Of a stretch of 14,597 bases of DNA, positions 1 through 7,680 are shown piece after piece. Each line of letters starts with the position of its first letter. Position 1 is the first letter of the stretch. Below the pieces are notes generated by a model, which had not been told where the DNA came from, made no database searches, and saw nothing but the letters and a program-made list of their open reading frames with translations. The DNA is from Hyphomonadaceae bacterium (GTDB taxonomy: Bacteria > Pseudomonadota > Alphaproteobacteria > Caulobacterales > Aquidulcibacteraceae). The position numbers were made by a program, and so were the translations under genes. The DNA is taken from the NCBI GenBank assembly GCA_016791325.1, contig JAEUMU010000029.1, positions 1 to 14,597 of the forward strand, written 5' to 3'.

Positions 1-16
1 GCCCGTGAGGGCCCGA

Positions 17-1807
17 TCAATACACCCGCTTTTTCGGCGGAATGTATTCGACCTCGTTGGTCATGGTGTTGGTGTGTACGGGACGGTAGTCGATCTCCAC
101 CGCGCCGGTTTTCGCATCAAGCCAAGCCAACGTGTGCTTCATCCAGTGATCATCGTCGCGCTCGGGAAAGTCCTCACGCGCGTGGGCGCCGCGGCTTTCG
201 GTGCGGTTGGCGGCGCTGTTTACGGTGACGGCGGCCTGGGCAATGAGGTTATCGTATTCGAGCGTCTCCACCAGATCGCTGTTCCAGATCAGCGAGCGAT
301 CGGTAACGCGCACATCGCCGATTTCACCCCAAGTTTGGGCGATACGTTGCACGCCTTCCTTCAGCACATCGCCGGTGCGATAGACGGCGCAGGTTTCCTG
401 CATGGCGCGCTGCATTTTATCGCGCAGCTTGGCAGTGGGGGTTTTGCCGCTGGCGTTGCGGAAGCGATCGAAGCGCGAGAGGTGGCCATCGGTGACGCTG
501 GCGGGCAGATCGGGCTGCGACGCGCCGGCCTTTAGCACCTCGCCGCAGCGCAGGCCCACCGCGCGCCCGAACACGACAAGGTCAATCAGCGAATTTGAGC
601 CCAGGCGATTGGCGCCGTGCACGGAGACGCAGGCCGCTTCGCCCACGGCCATGAGGCCGGGCACGATCTCATCGGGATTGCCGTTCTTCAGCGTGACGAC
701 TTCGCCGTGATAGTTCGTTGGGATGCCGCCCATATTATAGTGAACGGTGGGCAAGACCGGGATCGGCGCGCGCGTGACGTCAACGCCGGCGAAAATCTTG
801 GCGCTTTCGGAGATGCCGGGAAGGCGCTGGTGCAGCACTTTGGGATCGAGGTGGTCGAGGTGCAGGAAGATATGATCCTTGTTCGGACCGACGCCGCGGC
901 CTTCGCGTATTTCAAGCGTCATCGCGCGGCTAACCATGTCGCGCGGAGCGAGGTCTTTCACGGTGGGCGCATAGCGCTCCATGAAGCGTTCGCCGTTTGA
1001 ATTGGTGAGATAGCCGCCCTCCCCGCGCGCACCTTCGGTGATGAGGCAGCCGGCGGGGAAAATGCCGGTGGGGTGGAATTGCACGAACTCCATATCCTGC
1101 AGGGGCAGGCCGGCGCGCAGCACCATGGCGTTGCCATCGCCGGTGCAGGTATGGGCTGAGGTGCAGGAGAGATAGGCGCGGCCGTAGCCGCCGGTGGCCA
1201 GCACGACGGTTTGGGCGCGGAAGCGATGCAGCGTGCCGTCTTCAAGCTTCCAGGCGGTCACGCCGCGGCAAGCGCCATCGGCGTCCATGATCAGATCGAG
1301 CGCAAAAAACTCAATGAAGAAATCAACGCTGTGCCGCAGCGATTGGCCATACATGGTGTGCAGCATAGCGTGGCCGGTGCGGTCGGCGGCGGCGCAGGTG
1401 CGCTGGATTGGCGCTTCGCCGAAATTCTTGGTCATGCCGCCGAAGGCGCGCTGATAAATCTTGCCTTCTTCCGTGCGCGAAAACGGCACGCCCCAGTGCT
1501 CAAGCTCATACACGGCGGCGGGCGCGTTGCGGGTGAGATACTCGATCGCGTCCTGATCGCCGAGCCAATCCGATCCCTTCACGGTATCGAACATATGCCA
1601 CTGCCACTTATCTTCGCCCATGTTGCCAAGCGCGGCGGAGATGCCGCCCTGCGCGGCGACGGTGTGCGAGCGGGTGGGAAACACCTTGCTGATGCAGGCG
1701 GTTTTCAAGCCGGCCTGCGCCGCGCCGAGGGCGGCGCGCAAGCCCGATCCGCCGGCGCCGACAACGACAACGTCAAAGGTGTGATCGATCCAGGTATAAG
1801 CGGCCAA
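17..1807 (-). CDS. sdhA: Succinate dehydrogenase flavoprotein subunit SdhA
   Basis: Catalytic subunit of respiratory complex II, oxidising succinate to fumarate on the cytoplasmic face of the membrane and passing electrons to SdhB. About 596 residues, the usual family length. Visible motifs: dinucleotide-binding GAGGSG at 17-22; SHTVAAQGG with His48, the residue expected to hold FAD covalently; HPTGIF at 245-250 and TEGARGEGG at 257-265 in the active-site region; the conserved C-terminal tail ends in PPKKRVY. No ATG or GTG fits the family N-terminus. I chose the TTG whose codon begins at 1807 because GGAG lies ten bases upstream. A second TTG at 1816 overlaps the sdhD stop (TTGA) and would add three residues, but GGAG is then only one base away. 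The long open frame upstream of this is sdhD read out of frame. sdhB should follow past the left edge. Confidence 0.97.
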   Translation of the reverse strand: MAAYTWIDHTFDVVVVGAGGSGLRAALGAAQAGLKTACISKVFPTRSHTVAAQGGISAALGNMGEDKWQWHMFDTVKGSDWLGDQDAIEYLTRNAPAAVYELEHWGVPFSRTEEGKIYQRAFGGMTKNFGEAPIQRTCAAADRTGHAMLHTMYGQSLRHSVDFFIEFFALDLIMDADGACRGVTAWKLEDGTLHRFRAQTVVLATGGYGRAYLSCTSAHTCTGDGNAMVLRAGLPLQDMEFVQFHPTGIFPAGCLITEGARGEGGYLTNSNGERFMERYAPTVKDLAPRDMVSRAMTLEIREGRGVGPNKDHIFLHLDHLDPKVLHQRLPGISESAKIFAGVDVTRAPIPVLPTVHYNMGGIPTNYHGEVVTLKNGNPDEIVPGLMAVGEAACVSVHGANRLGSNSLIDLVVFGRAVGLRCGEVLKAGASQPDLPASVTDGHLSRFDRFRNASGKTPTAKLRDKMQRAMQETCAVYRTGDVLKEGVQRIAQTWGEIGDVRVTDRSLIWNSDLVETLEYDNLIAQAAVTVNSAANRTESRGAHAREDFPERDDDHWMKHTLAWLDAKTGAVEIDYRPVHTNTMTNEVEYIPPKKRVY

Positions 1808-1812
1808 AGACG

Positions 1813-2208
1813 TCAAACTCCGAAATTCACGATCAGCACGGCGAACACGGCGCCGACGCCGAGCGCCAAGGGCACGAACGCGTTGAGAAGAAGCAGCAAC
1901 GCCTTGCTCAAGGGCCGTTCGATGTAATCGAGCACGACTTCCTGCATGCCGAGCGACATATGGTAGAAGCCGATGGCGACCAGCAGGATCACGCCCACGG
2001 CGTTGACCGGGGTGGTGAGGAAATCGATCGCGCCGAGATAGCCCGTGCGCAGCGATAGCGCCGCAGTAACGATGAACCAAGGCAACAACAGCGCCAGCGC
2101 GACCGACGTGGCCCGCGTGGCGATGAAATGGCCGGTGCCCTCTTTGCCGGCGCCGTGATGGCGAACCTTGCCGAGCGGCGTGCGCATGGCGTTCTTGGGT
2201 GCGCTCAT
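1813..2208 (-). CDS. sdhD: Succinate dehydrogenase membrane anchor subunit SdhD
   Basis: Small hydrophobic anchor of complex II that helps hold heme b and the ubiquinone site. 131 residues with three membrane segments at about 33-53, 66-88 and 103-130. The N-terminal KEGTGHF stretch (22-28) is typical of alphaproteobacterial SdhD. The second helix carries His83, followed by LDY (93-95); an Asp-Tyr pair here lies near the quinone in the Escherichia coli enzyme. The start ATG at 2208 is five bases after the sdhC stop and has GGAG ten bases upstream. A second in-frame ATG seven codons later (2187) is possible. The upstream extension of the open frame lies wholly inside sdhC and is not used. Confidence 0.92.
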   Translation of the reverse strand: MSAPKNAMRTPLGKVRHHGAGKEGTGHFIATRATSVALALLLPWFIVTAALSLRTGYLGAIDFLTTPVNAVGVILLVAIGFYHMSLGMQEVVLDYIERPLSKALLLLLNAFVPLALGVGAVFAVLIVNFGV

Positions 2209-2213
2209 GGGAA

Positions 2214-2612
2214 TCAGGCTCCGAACGTCACCAGGGCCCACAGACCGATGGGCGCGGCGATGGCGAACAGGACGGCGAACCAAGCGCTGGTGTCAGCGTC
2301 GGCGGGCTCAAGGCCAGCGCCGGTGTCGAACACAAGATGGCGGATGCCGTTGGCGAGATGGTAGGCGGAGGCCGCGACGATCAAATAAAGCGCCGCCTGG
2401 CCGTACCAAGCGTTGAGCACAGTTTGCACCTTGGCGAAGGTCTCAGGCCCGGCCGCTGCGGCCATCAGCCAAAACGCGAACCCGATCGCCGCGCCATAGA
2501 GCGCAATGCCGGAGAGACGATGCAGGATCGAACTCAGCATCGTGATGTGCCAGCGCCAGATCGTCAGATGCGGCGAAACTGGTCTTGAGCCCGGGCGGGT
2601 CGCGCCGGCCAT
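2214..2612 (-). CDS. sdhC: Succinate dehydrogenase cytochrome b556 subunit SdhC
   Basis: Heme-binding membrane anchor of complex II and first gene of the sdh operon. 132 residues, normal length. It carries both family signatures: RPVSPHL at 10-16 leading to SSILHRLSG at 27-35, where Ser28 and Arg32 correspond to the quinone-site Ser27/Arg31 of E. coli; and [14 protein letters not shown] at 85-98, where His85 is the expected axial heme ligand. Three hydrophobic segments are seen, about 27-53, 66-88 and 108-131. GAGG stands five bases before the ATG. The stop is five bases before the sdhD start, so the two are cotranscribed. Confidence 0.95.
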   Translation of the reverse strand: MAGATRPGSRPVSPHLTIWRWHITMLSSILHRLSGIALYGAAIGFAFWLMAAAAGPETFAKVQTVLNAWYGQAALYLIVAASAYHLANGIRHLVFDTGAGLEPADADTSAWFAVLFAIAAPIGLWALVTFGA

Positions 2613-2657
2613 GAGCGCCTCTTGTCTTTGAGTAAAATACGGAATCCAACGCGCGCG

Positions 2658-2685
2658 AGATTAGGCGGGGGGGCGCGGCTGTCAA
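2658..2685 (-). promoter_or_regulatory. Predicted sigma-70-type promoter of sdhCDA(B)
   Basis: Read on the minus strand there is a perfect -35 TTGACA (2685-2680), a 16-base spacer and a -10 TAATCT (2663-2658), about 45 bases before the sdhC start. A transcript would start near 2651 and have a leader of roughly 40 bases ending in the GAGG ribosome site. It lies in the 105-base gap between the mesaconyl-CoA hydratase gene and sdhC, so the sdh genes can be transcribed independently of the upstream operon. No terminator was seen in the gap, so read-through is also possible. Confidence 0.65.
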
Positions 2686-2717
2686 TTCGCCGCACGGCTC
2701 GCAATTGTCGCGGGGGG

Positions 2718-3764
2718 TCACCCTCGTTTCGGGATCGCGGCCCAATAATCAAAATCCAGCACGACGTGCTCGGCATAATCGCCGCCCTCCGCCCTATCCG
2801 TGAACGCGTGGGCGTTCTGGTTCTTGAGCGCCACCAGCCGCAACCGGAGCGCGCCGGCGGCCCCGAGATCGGCGGTATCAAGCACCTGCGACCACGCGTA
2901 GAGCGTATCGTGAGCGAACAGCGGATTGACGTGGCGCCCGGCATTGATGGCCAGCATCAGAGCGGCGTTGCCAAGGCCATTGAAGGCCAGCGCGCGCGCC
3001 AGCGAGATCGCCACGCCGCCATAGACCAACCGCTTGCCGAAGCGCGTGCCCTGCTGAGCCAGATTGTCGAAATGCACTTTGGCGGTGTTCTGGTAAAGGC
3101 GCGTGGCGAGTTGGTGCTCGGCCTCTTCCAGCGTCATGCCGTCGACATGGTCGATGCGCTCGCCAATAGCGTAATCCTCGAACGCATGCGGCGAGCCGGC
3201 AAGCGCAAAATCGTAACCGCTGAAATCGAGCCCGGCAGGCAGCACCAAATCGTTGGGCGAGACAAAATCCGCCAAGTGCGGATTGACTGGCGCGGGCGCC
3301 GGAGCGGAAAGCTCGCGCTTATTCACCATCACCCAGCGCACATAGGTAAGAACGGTTTCGTTGCGCTGATTGACGCCGCGCGTGCGCACGGTGACGACAC
3401 CAGTTTTTCCGCTGGAGTTTTGCTTAAGGCCAATCACGTCCGACTGGGCGGACAGCGTATCGCCAGGATACACGGGCACGAGAAAACGGCCCTCCGCGTA
3501 ACCCAGATTGGCCACCGCATTGAGTGAGATGTCGGGCACGGTTTTGCCGAACACGATGTGAAACACGAGCAGCGGATCAATCGGCGCGCGCGTGAAACCG
3601 GCAGCCTGCGCCACCGGATCGGCGCAGAACAAGGCATAACGGCCGCCAGTGAGAGCGATGTTGAGGCTCGTATCGGCGGCTGTCACGGTGCGGGGCGTGG
3701 CGTGGCGGATGGTTTCGCCGACGCGAAAATCCTCGAAGAAGCGGCCGGGATTGGATTTGGTCAT
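2718..3764 (-). CDS. mch: Mesaconyl-CoA hydratase (MaoC/hot-dog family)
   Basis: Predicted to interconvert mesaconyl-C1-CoA and beta-methylmalyl-CoA in the ethylmalonyl-CoA pathway of acetyl-CoA assimilation. 348 residues, the double hot-dog length of this enzyme (about 343 in Rhodobacter as I recall). The N-terminus NPGRFFEDFRVG (5-16), HIVFGKTVPDISLNA (69-83), VYPGDTL (98-104), GERIDHVDG (201-209), TRLYQNTAKVHF (221-232), LVYGG (246-250) and HVNPLFAHDT (278-287) match my memory of that family closely. The ATG shares ATGA with the stop of the upstream DUF4166 gene and has no good ribosome site of its own, which suggests translational coupling. A related MaoC hydratase acting on another branched enoyl-CoA is the main alternative. 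Confidence 0.88.
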   Translation of the reverse strand: MTKSNPGRFFEDFRVGETIRHATPRTVTAADTSLNIALTGGRYALFCADPVAQAAGFTRAPIDPLLVFHIVFGKTVPDISLNAVANLGYAEGRFLVPVYPGDTLSAQSDVIGLKQNSSGKTGVVTVRTRGVNQRNETVLTYVRWVMVNKRELSAPAPAPVNPHLADFVSPNDLVLPAGLDFSGYDFALAGSPHAFEDYAIGERIDHVDGMTLEEAEHQLATRLYQNTAKVHFDNLAQQGTRFGKRLVYGGVAISLARALAFNGLGNAALMLAINAGRHVNPLFAHDTLYAWSQVLDTADLGAAGALRLRLVALKNQNAHAFTDRAEGGDYAEHVVLDFDYWAAIPKRG

Positions 3765-5428
3765 GACGCTGCAGTTAGAGCGGCTGGGGCTGATTGTTCA
3801 ACCGATTCCGGCGTGAGAAAGCCGCTATAGTGCGTGATCTGGCCAACGCCTGGCACGGCGATGGGCACATCGAAGCGGAACCGACCTGCGGCGTCCTGAC
3901 GCTCCGACGCATCCGAGCGCGGCGCGAGCACGCGCGGCAGAAGGAATGGCCCGAGCCGCCAGGCTTCTACCGCCATCTCCAAAGCATCCTCGCGCACGCT
4001 GATCGCGAGATCGAAGCTGAACGGCCCAAAGCTCTCGCGCACGCGCCCAGGCCCGAGCGCGCGCAAGCGGCTGCGCATATGCCGCCCGTTAAACACGCGC
4101 TCCCACACCTCCACGCCATCGGCCTCGTGGCGCATCGTCACGGTGACGGGCGCATCGGCGCCGGGCACAGGCAGGCCGAACACGCGCGCCACAAGCCGCG
4201 CCGCCCCCGAGCGTGAGCCCTGAACGGTGGCGCGGCCGCTGAACCGGCTGCCGCTGGCGCCATCATGCACGGCGCGCACGGCCGCAGGCAGGCGCGCATA
4301 GTCTGCGCCGAGGGCGACTTGGAAGGCCGAGCGCAGGCGGGTGCGCTCAATCCGCGCCGTCATTCCCAGGCGTTGCAGCTCGGGCTCAAGTTCGGCGAGG
4401 GTTACGACACCCACGCAAACCTTGGCGCCGGGCGCCAGCTGTTCGCCTTGCATCATCCGACGCAGCAACACGAGGGCGGGCAACGTGGGCGTGAACGGGC
4501 CAAGACCAGGTGGCGCGATCATCCTCCAACGCACGCGAACTCGATCGCCGGCGGAATCGAGCCCGCTCGCCTCGACAAACATGGCGCCGATGTCCGAGCC
4601 AACAACGCAGAGCACATCCCCTGCGCGACGCATCAAGCCGGCGACCTTTTCGGGCGCGGCCCAAACAGCGCGCAACGCACTCACCGCTTCAAGCCCACGA
4701 TGCATCGGCGCGCTTTCCAGCGCGGCCATGAACCACGCCGTATCGCGCACGGCGAACCGCGCTGGAATCAGATCGAGATCCGGCGTTTCCGCCAGTGCGA
4801 ACCGGCGCGGCCCCAGCCCAGCGACCCGCACCGTGCGGCAATGCGACCAGCCGCGCCGCGTGCGCCATGCGCCGCCCTGCCAGACAGCGAGTGGCTGGCC
4901 TACCCAGCTCAGGATCGCCCTTACCAGCGAGTCCCCGCGCGGCGCCCGCGCTCCCGGCGCAATGCCAGCGTGAACCCTATCCACCGCGCGCCACCCTGCG
5001 CACACATGATCCAGCACCGCATGCGTGAGCGCCGGCGTGGAGCTGGCGCCGGTGATCGCGACGCGACCGCAGCGCTTAGCCAGCGCATCGAGCGTGGGAA
5101 ACGCGGCGGCGAAGCCGCGCGCATCCGCCAGATCGAGATAGTGCGCGCCCGCTTCAAGCACGGCGCGCGCGAAGCGCAGATCGCCGTTTTGAAACGGCCC
5201 CGCGGCATCGACCACAATGTCGGGCGCGTGCGCGGCTATGGCCGCCGCATCGGACGTATCGCGATCAAGCGCGGCCGCGCCTGCGGCGGCCAGCGCTTTG
5301 GCCGCTGCCTCCGCACGCGATAAGGAGCGCCCGGCGATGATGACATGCGCGGGCGTCGTGGCGATCAGCCCTTCGGCCAGACGCCGGCCGAACACCCCGG
5401 CGCCGCCGACGATCAGCAGGCGCGTCAC
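3761..5428 (-). CDS. Saccharopine dehydrogenase-like NADP-binding protein with C-terminal DUF4166
   Basis: Two-part protein of unknown substrate, 555 residues. The N-terminal part is a Rossmann fold of the saccharopine dehydrogenase-like type: VGGAGVFGRRLAEGL at 7-21, an AGR turn at 32-34, VVDAAGPFQ at 72-80 and HYLDLADARGF at 96-106. The C-terminal part, about 378-539, looks like DUF4166: SRFSGRATVQ (394-403), the VWERVFNGRHMRSRL region (441-455), ESFGPFSFDL (465-474), and a final HYSGFLTP (533-540). The start is GTG, overlapping the stop of the DCC gene as GTGA, while its own stop overlaps the mch start as ATGA. True saccharopine dehydrogenase (lysine degradation) is unlikely with this C-terminus. 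It may be an oxidoreductase acting on a lipid or CoA-linked substrate, but that is a guess. Confidence 0.85.
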   Translation of the reverse strand: MTRLLIVGGAGVFGRRLAEGLIATTPAHVIIAGRSLSRAEAAAKALAAAGAAALDRDTSDAAAIAAHAPDIVVDAAGPFQNGDLRFARAVLEAGAHYLDLADARGFAAAFPTLDALAKRCGRVAITGASSTPALTHAVLDHVCAGWRAVDRVHAGIAPGARAPRGDSLVRAILSWVGQPLAVWQGGAWRTRRGWSHCRTVRVAGLGPRRFALAETPDLDLIPARFAVRDTAWFMAALESAPMHRGLEAVSALRAVWAAPEKVAGLMRRAGDVLCVVGSDIGAMFVEASGLDSAGDRVRVRWRMIAPPGLGPFTPTLPALVLLRRMMQGEQLAPGAKVCVGVVTLAELEPELQRLGMTARIERTRLRSAFQVALGADYARLPAAVRAVHDGASGSRFSGRATVQGSRSGAARLVARVFGLPVPGADAPVTVTMRHEADGVEVWERVFNGRHMRSRLRALGPGRVRESFGPFSFDLAISVREDALEMAVEAWRLGPFLLPRVLAPRSDASERQDAAGRFRFDVPIAVPGVGQITHYSGFLTPESVEQSAPAALTAAS

Positions 5429-5859
5429 GGCGCTGTCTCGATAATGCGCGCGGCGAGCTGTGGATCACCCGCCCAGCAGCGCGCGCGCCGGCCAAACACT
5501 TGGTAACGGTTGCGCGCCACGCGATCATAAAGCCAATCACGCAGCCACTTGGGCGCAAGGCGGGCTGCACGCGCCCAGCCCCATCCCGGCAAGGCGGCGA
5601 GGATCGCAAGCGCGGCGTCCGACTTGAAACGCACCGAGCCGTTGACAACGACGAGATTCGTTTGCGGCGCCTGCGGATTGACGCCAAAGCGCCGCGCCAG
5701 CAGACCCCCGTACGGCGACTGCACGGCGACGAACCTGAAGCGCCCCGCCCGATCCCGCCGATGCACGAAGTGCGCCCAGCGCGAGCACAACACGCAATCG
5801 CCATCGAACAGGATCAGATCCTGCACAAGATCAGGCGCAGCAACGGCGTCCCAGGACAT
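5425..5859 (-). CDS. DCC family (DUF393) thiol-disulfide oxidoreductase-like protein
   Basis: 144 residues. The family motif is clear near the N-terminus: LFDGDCVLC at 17-25, with Cys22 and Cys25 forming a CxxC pair in a thioredoxin-like context, then HFVHRRD at 30-36 and FRFVAVQS at 41-48. DCC proteins are presumed redox proteins, but their substrates are generally unknown. The gene begins 50 bases after the lyase stop and ends in a GTGA overlap with the DUF4166 gene, so it is the second gene of a minus-strand operon. No close ribosome site precedes the ATG; a GTG at codon 12 is the only other in-frame start before the motif. The adjacency to DUF4166 suggests the two act together. Confidence 0.85.
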   Translation of the reverse strand: MSWDAVAAPDLVQDLILFDGDCVLCSRWAHFVHRRDRAGRFRFVAVQSPYGGLLARRFGVNPQAPQTNLVVVNGSVRFKSDAALAILAALPGWGWARAARLAPKWLRDWLYDRVARNRYQVFGRRARCWAGDPQLAARIIETAP

Positions 5860-5909
5860 AGTGTGAATCTAGGCCGCTTCCCCGCGCCGGGCGATAGGGC
5901 AAAGCGCCC

Positions 5910-6785
5910 CTAGCGCGCCGCCGCGATTGCTTCCGCCACAGCCACAATGCGCCGGGCTTCGACGAGATGCAGAAGCTCTGTCATGCGGCCATCGACTTTG
6001 ATCACGCCCTTGCCGGCGTTTTCTGGCAGGGCGAAGGCCGCGATCACGGCGCGGGCGCGAACCACTTCTTCTTCCGAGGGAGCAAACACTGCGTTGGCGG
6101 CTTCGATCTGGCTGGGATGGATCAACGTCTTGCCGTCAAAGCCGAACTCCAGGCCCTGGCGGCACTCGGCCTCGAAGCCGCCGGTATCGGCGATATCGTT
6201 GAAGACGCCGTCGATAGCGGTGAGCCCGGCGCTGCGGGCGGCGGCGACGCCCAGGCCCAGCGCATAGAAGAACGCCGAACGCCCGGGCAGGAGTTTGGCG
6301 CGGGTGTCCTTCGCCAGATCGTTCAGGCCCATCACGAACACCGCAAGGCGCGTGTTGCGCGCGGCGGCGGCGATCTCGGCTAAATTAAAAATCGCGCGCG
6401 GCGTTTCAATCATCACCCAAAGCGCGGCGTCACGCGAAAGACTGGCGGCGCTCAGCGCCTGGTCAAGCGCGGCGACGTCGGCGGCGGATTCCACTTTTGG
6501 CGCCAAAATCCCATCCGGACCGGCGGCGCAGGCGGCGCGAATGTCGTCACCGCCCCACGGCGTGGCCAGCGCATTGACGCGCACCACCACCTCCCGCTTG
6601 CCGTAGCCGCCAGCCTTGACCGCGCCGGCGACTTGCTCACGCGCGGCCTCCTTGGCTTCTGGCGCGACGGAATCCTCCAGATCGAGCAGGAGTACGTCAG
6701 CTGCGAGCGTTTTGGCTTTCTCCAACGCCTTGGCGTTGGCCCCGGGCATATAGAGGCAGGAACGGCGCGGGCGGATTGTGCTCAT
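5910..6785 (-). CDS. HpcH/HpaI (CitE-like) CoA-ester lyase, malyl/methylmalyl/citramalyl-CoA type
   Basis: 291 residues. Family features: RPRRSCLYMPG at 5-15, DLEDSVAPEAK at 35-45, VRVNAL at 68-73 with the substrate Arg69, ESAADV (99-104), metal ligand Glu127 in MIETPR (125-130), GLNDLAKD with Asp156 (153-160), and GKTLIHPSQI at 218-227. Such enzymes cleave or form (3S)-malyl-, beta-methylmalyl- or citramalyl-CoA with Mg2+, and some paralogues hydrolyse malyl-CoA instead. The mch gene two genes downstream favours a role in the ethylmalonyl-CoA pathway or glyoxylate assimilation. Lyase versus thioesterase cannot be decided here. I chose the ATG at 6785, giving MSTIRPRR, because relatives start at that point; the open frame runs further upstream into the start of the divergent pdxY gene. 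Confidence 0.88.
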   Translation of the reverse strand: MSTIRPRRSCLYMPGANAKALEKAKTLAADVLLLDLEDSVAPEAKEAAREQVAGAVKAGGYGKREVVVRVNALATPWGGDDIRAACAAGPDGILAPKVESAADVAALDQALSAASLSRDAALWVMIETPRAIFNLAEIAAAARNTRLAVFVMGLNDLAKDTRAKLLPGRSAFFYALGLGVAAARSAGLTAIDGVFNDIADTGGFEAECRQGLEFGFDGKTLIHPSQIEAANAVFAPSEEEVVRARAVIAAFALPENAGKGVIKVDGRMTELLHLVEARRIVAVAEAIAAAR

Positions 6786-6825
6786 GACTTGCTCGAACTC
6801 GCGACGCAGGCGACCATCCCCCTGC

Positions 6826-7680
6826 ATGGCCGACCCTACTAGCCGCCCGCCAACCATCCTGTCGATTCAAAGCCAGGTCGCGGGCGCACGCGTTGGCAAT
6901 TCTGTCGCAGCCTTCGCGATGGAGCGCTTGGGCGTGCGCGTTTTCCAGGCGCCGACCACGCTGTTGGGCCGCCGCCCCGATCACGGCCCACCGGGCGGAG
7001 GGCCGCTGCCGGCGGAGACGCTTGGGGCTTTGCTGGAAGGTCTCGCCGATGATGGGCTGCTCGGCGAAATCGACGCCGTGCTTGTGGGCTATCTGGGCGC
7101 CAGTGAGCAGGTGGCGGTGATCCTCGACATTGCGGAGCGCGTGAAGAAAGCAAACCCGCACGCCGTGTTCGTGTGCGATCCTGTGCTCGGCGATGATGGC
7201 AGGTTGTTTGTTCAGGAGGCGGTCGCCGACGCCGTGCTGAACGGGCTTGCGCCCAATGCCGATTGGCTGACGCCAAACGCGTTTGAGCTCGGGCTGATTG
7301 CGGGGCGCGAGATAGATAGCCCCCAGCGCGCACGCGAGGCGGCCCAACGCATTGGCAAGCCGGTTCTGTGTTCATCGCTGCGTACGCCGATTGGGCTCGG
7401 GAATCTTTATGCCGCGCCGAACGGGCATTGGTTTTGCGAAACGCCGCGCCTGCCACGCGCGCCGAAGGGAACCGGCGATCTGCTGAGCGCCCTCTTCACG
7501 GCGCGGCGCGTGCGCGGGGAAGCGCCGGCGGTGGCGCTGGAGGCGGCGACGGGCGCCGTTTACGACGTAATCGTGCGTTCGTTGGCGGCGGAGAGCGAAG
7601 ATTTGGCGTTGCCACAAGCGCAAGCCGTGCTTGAAGAGCCGGTAACATGGCCGCAGGCGGTGCGGCTGGAGATGGCTTGA
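6826..7680 (+). CDS. pdxY: Pyridoxal kinase PdxY
   Basis: Phosphorylates pyridoxal (vitamin B6 salvage) with ATP to give pyridoxal 5'-phosphate. 284 residues, standard for this ribokinase-fold family. Visible landmarks: SIQSQVAGARVGNSVAAF at 13-30, GYLGASEQ at 88-95, CDPVLGDDGRLFV at 117-129, LTPNAFEL at 148-155, and the anion-hole/catalytic GTGDLLSALF at 215-224 with Asp218 as the expected base. The start is the ATG that gives MADPTSRPPTILSIQS. It has no strong ribosome site (GCAGG lies about 16 bases upstream), so an upstream in-frame ATG at 6778 is a weaker alternative. Its stop overlaps the next gene's ATG by one base (TGATG). Confidence 0.93.
   Translation: MADPTSRPPTILSIQSQVAGARVGNSVAAFAMERLGVRVFQAPTTLLGRRPDHGPPGGGPLPAETLGALLEGLADDGLLGEIDAVLVGYLGASEQVAVILDIAERVKKANPHAVFVCDPVLGDDGRLFVQEAVADAVLNGLAPNADWLTPNAFELGLIAGREIDSPQRAREAAQRIGKPVLCSSLRTPIGLGNLYAAPNGHWFCETPRLPRAPKGTGDLLSALFTARRVRGEAPAVALEAATGAVYDVIVRSLAAESEDLALPQAQAVLEEPVTWPQAVRLEMA

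Noticed and set aside
1808..2080. N-terminal extension of sdhA to an upstream ATG (687-residue version)
   Set aside because: The extra residues are sdhD read in another frame and do not resemble the SdhA N-terminus.
2622..3527. 301-codon open frame on the plus strand, antisense to the mesaconyl-CoA hydratase gene
   Set aside because: It mirrors a well-recognised gene; long antisense frames are expected in G+C-rich DNA, and its composition is His/Arg-rich without family motifs.
4265..5323. 352-codon plus-strand open frame antisense to the DUF4166 gene
   Set aside because: Arg/Ala/His-rich shadow with no motifs; the minus-strand frame has clear Rossmann and DUF4166 features and operon overlaps.
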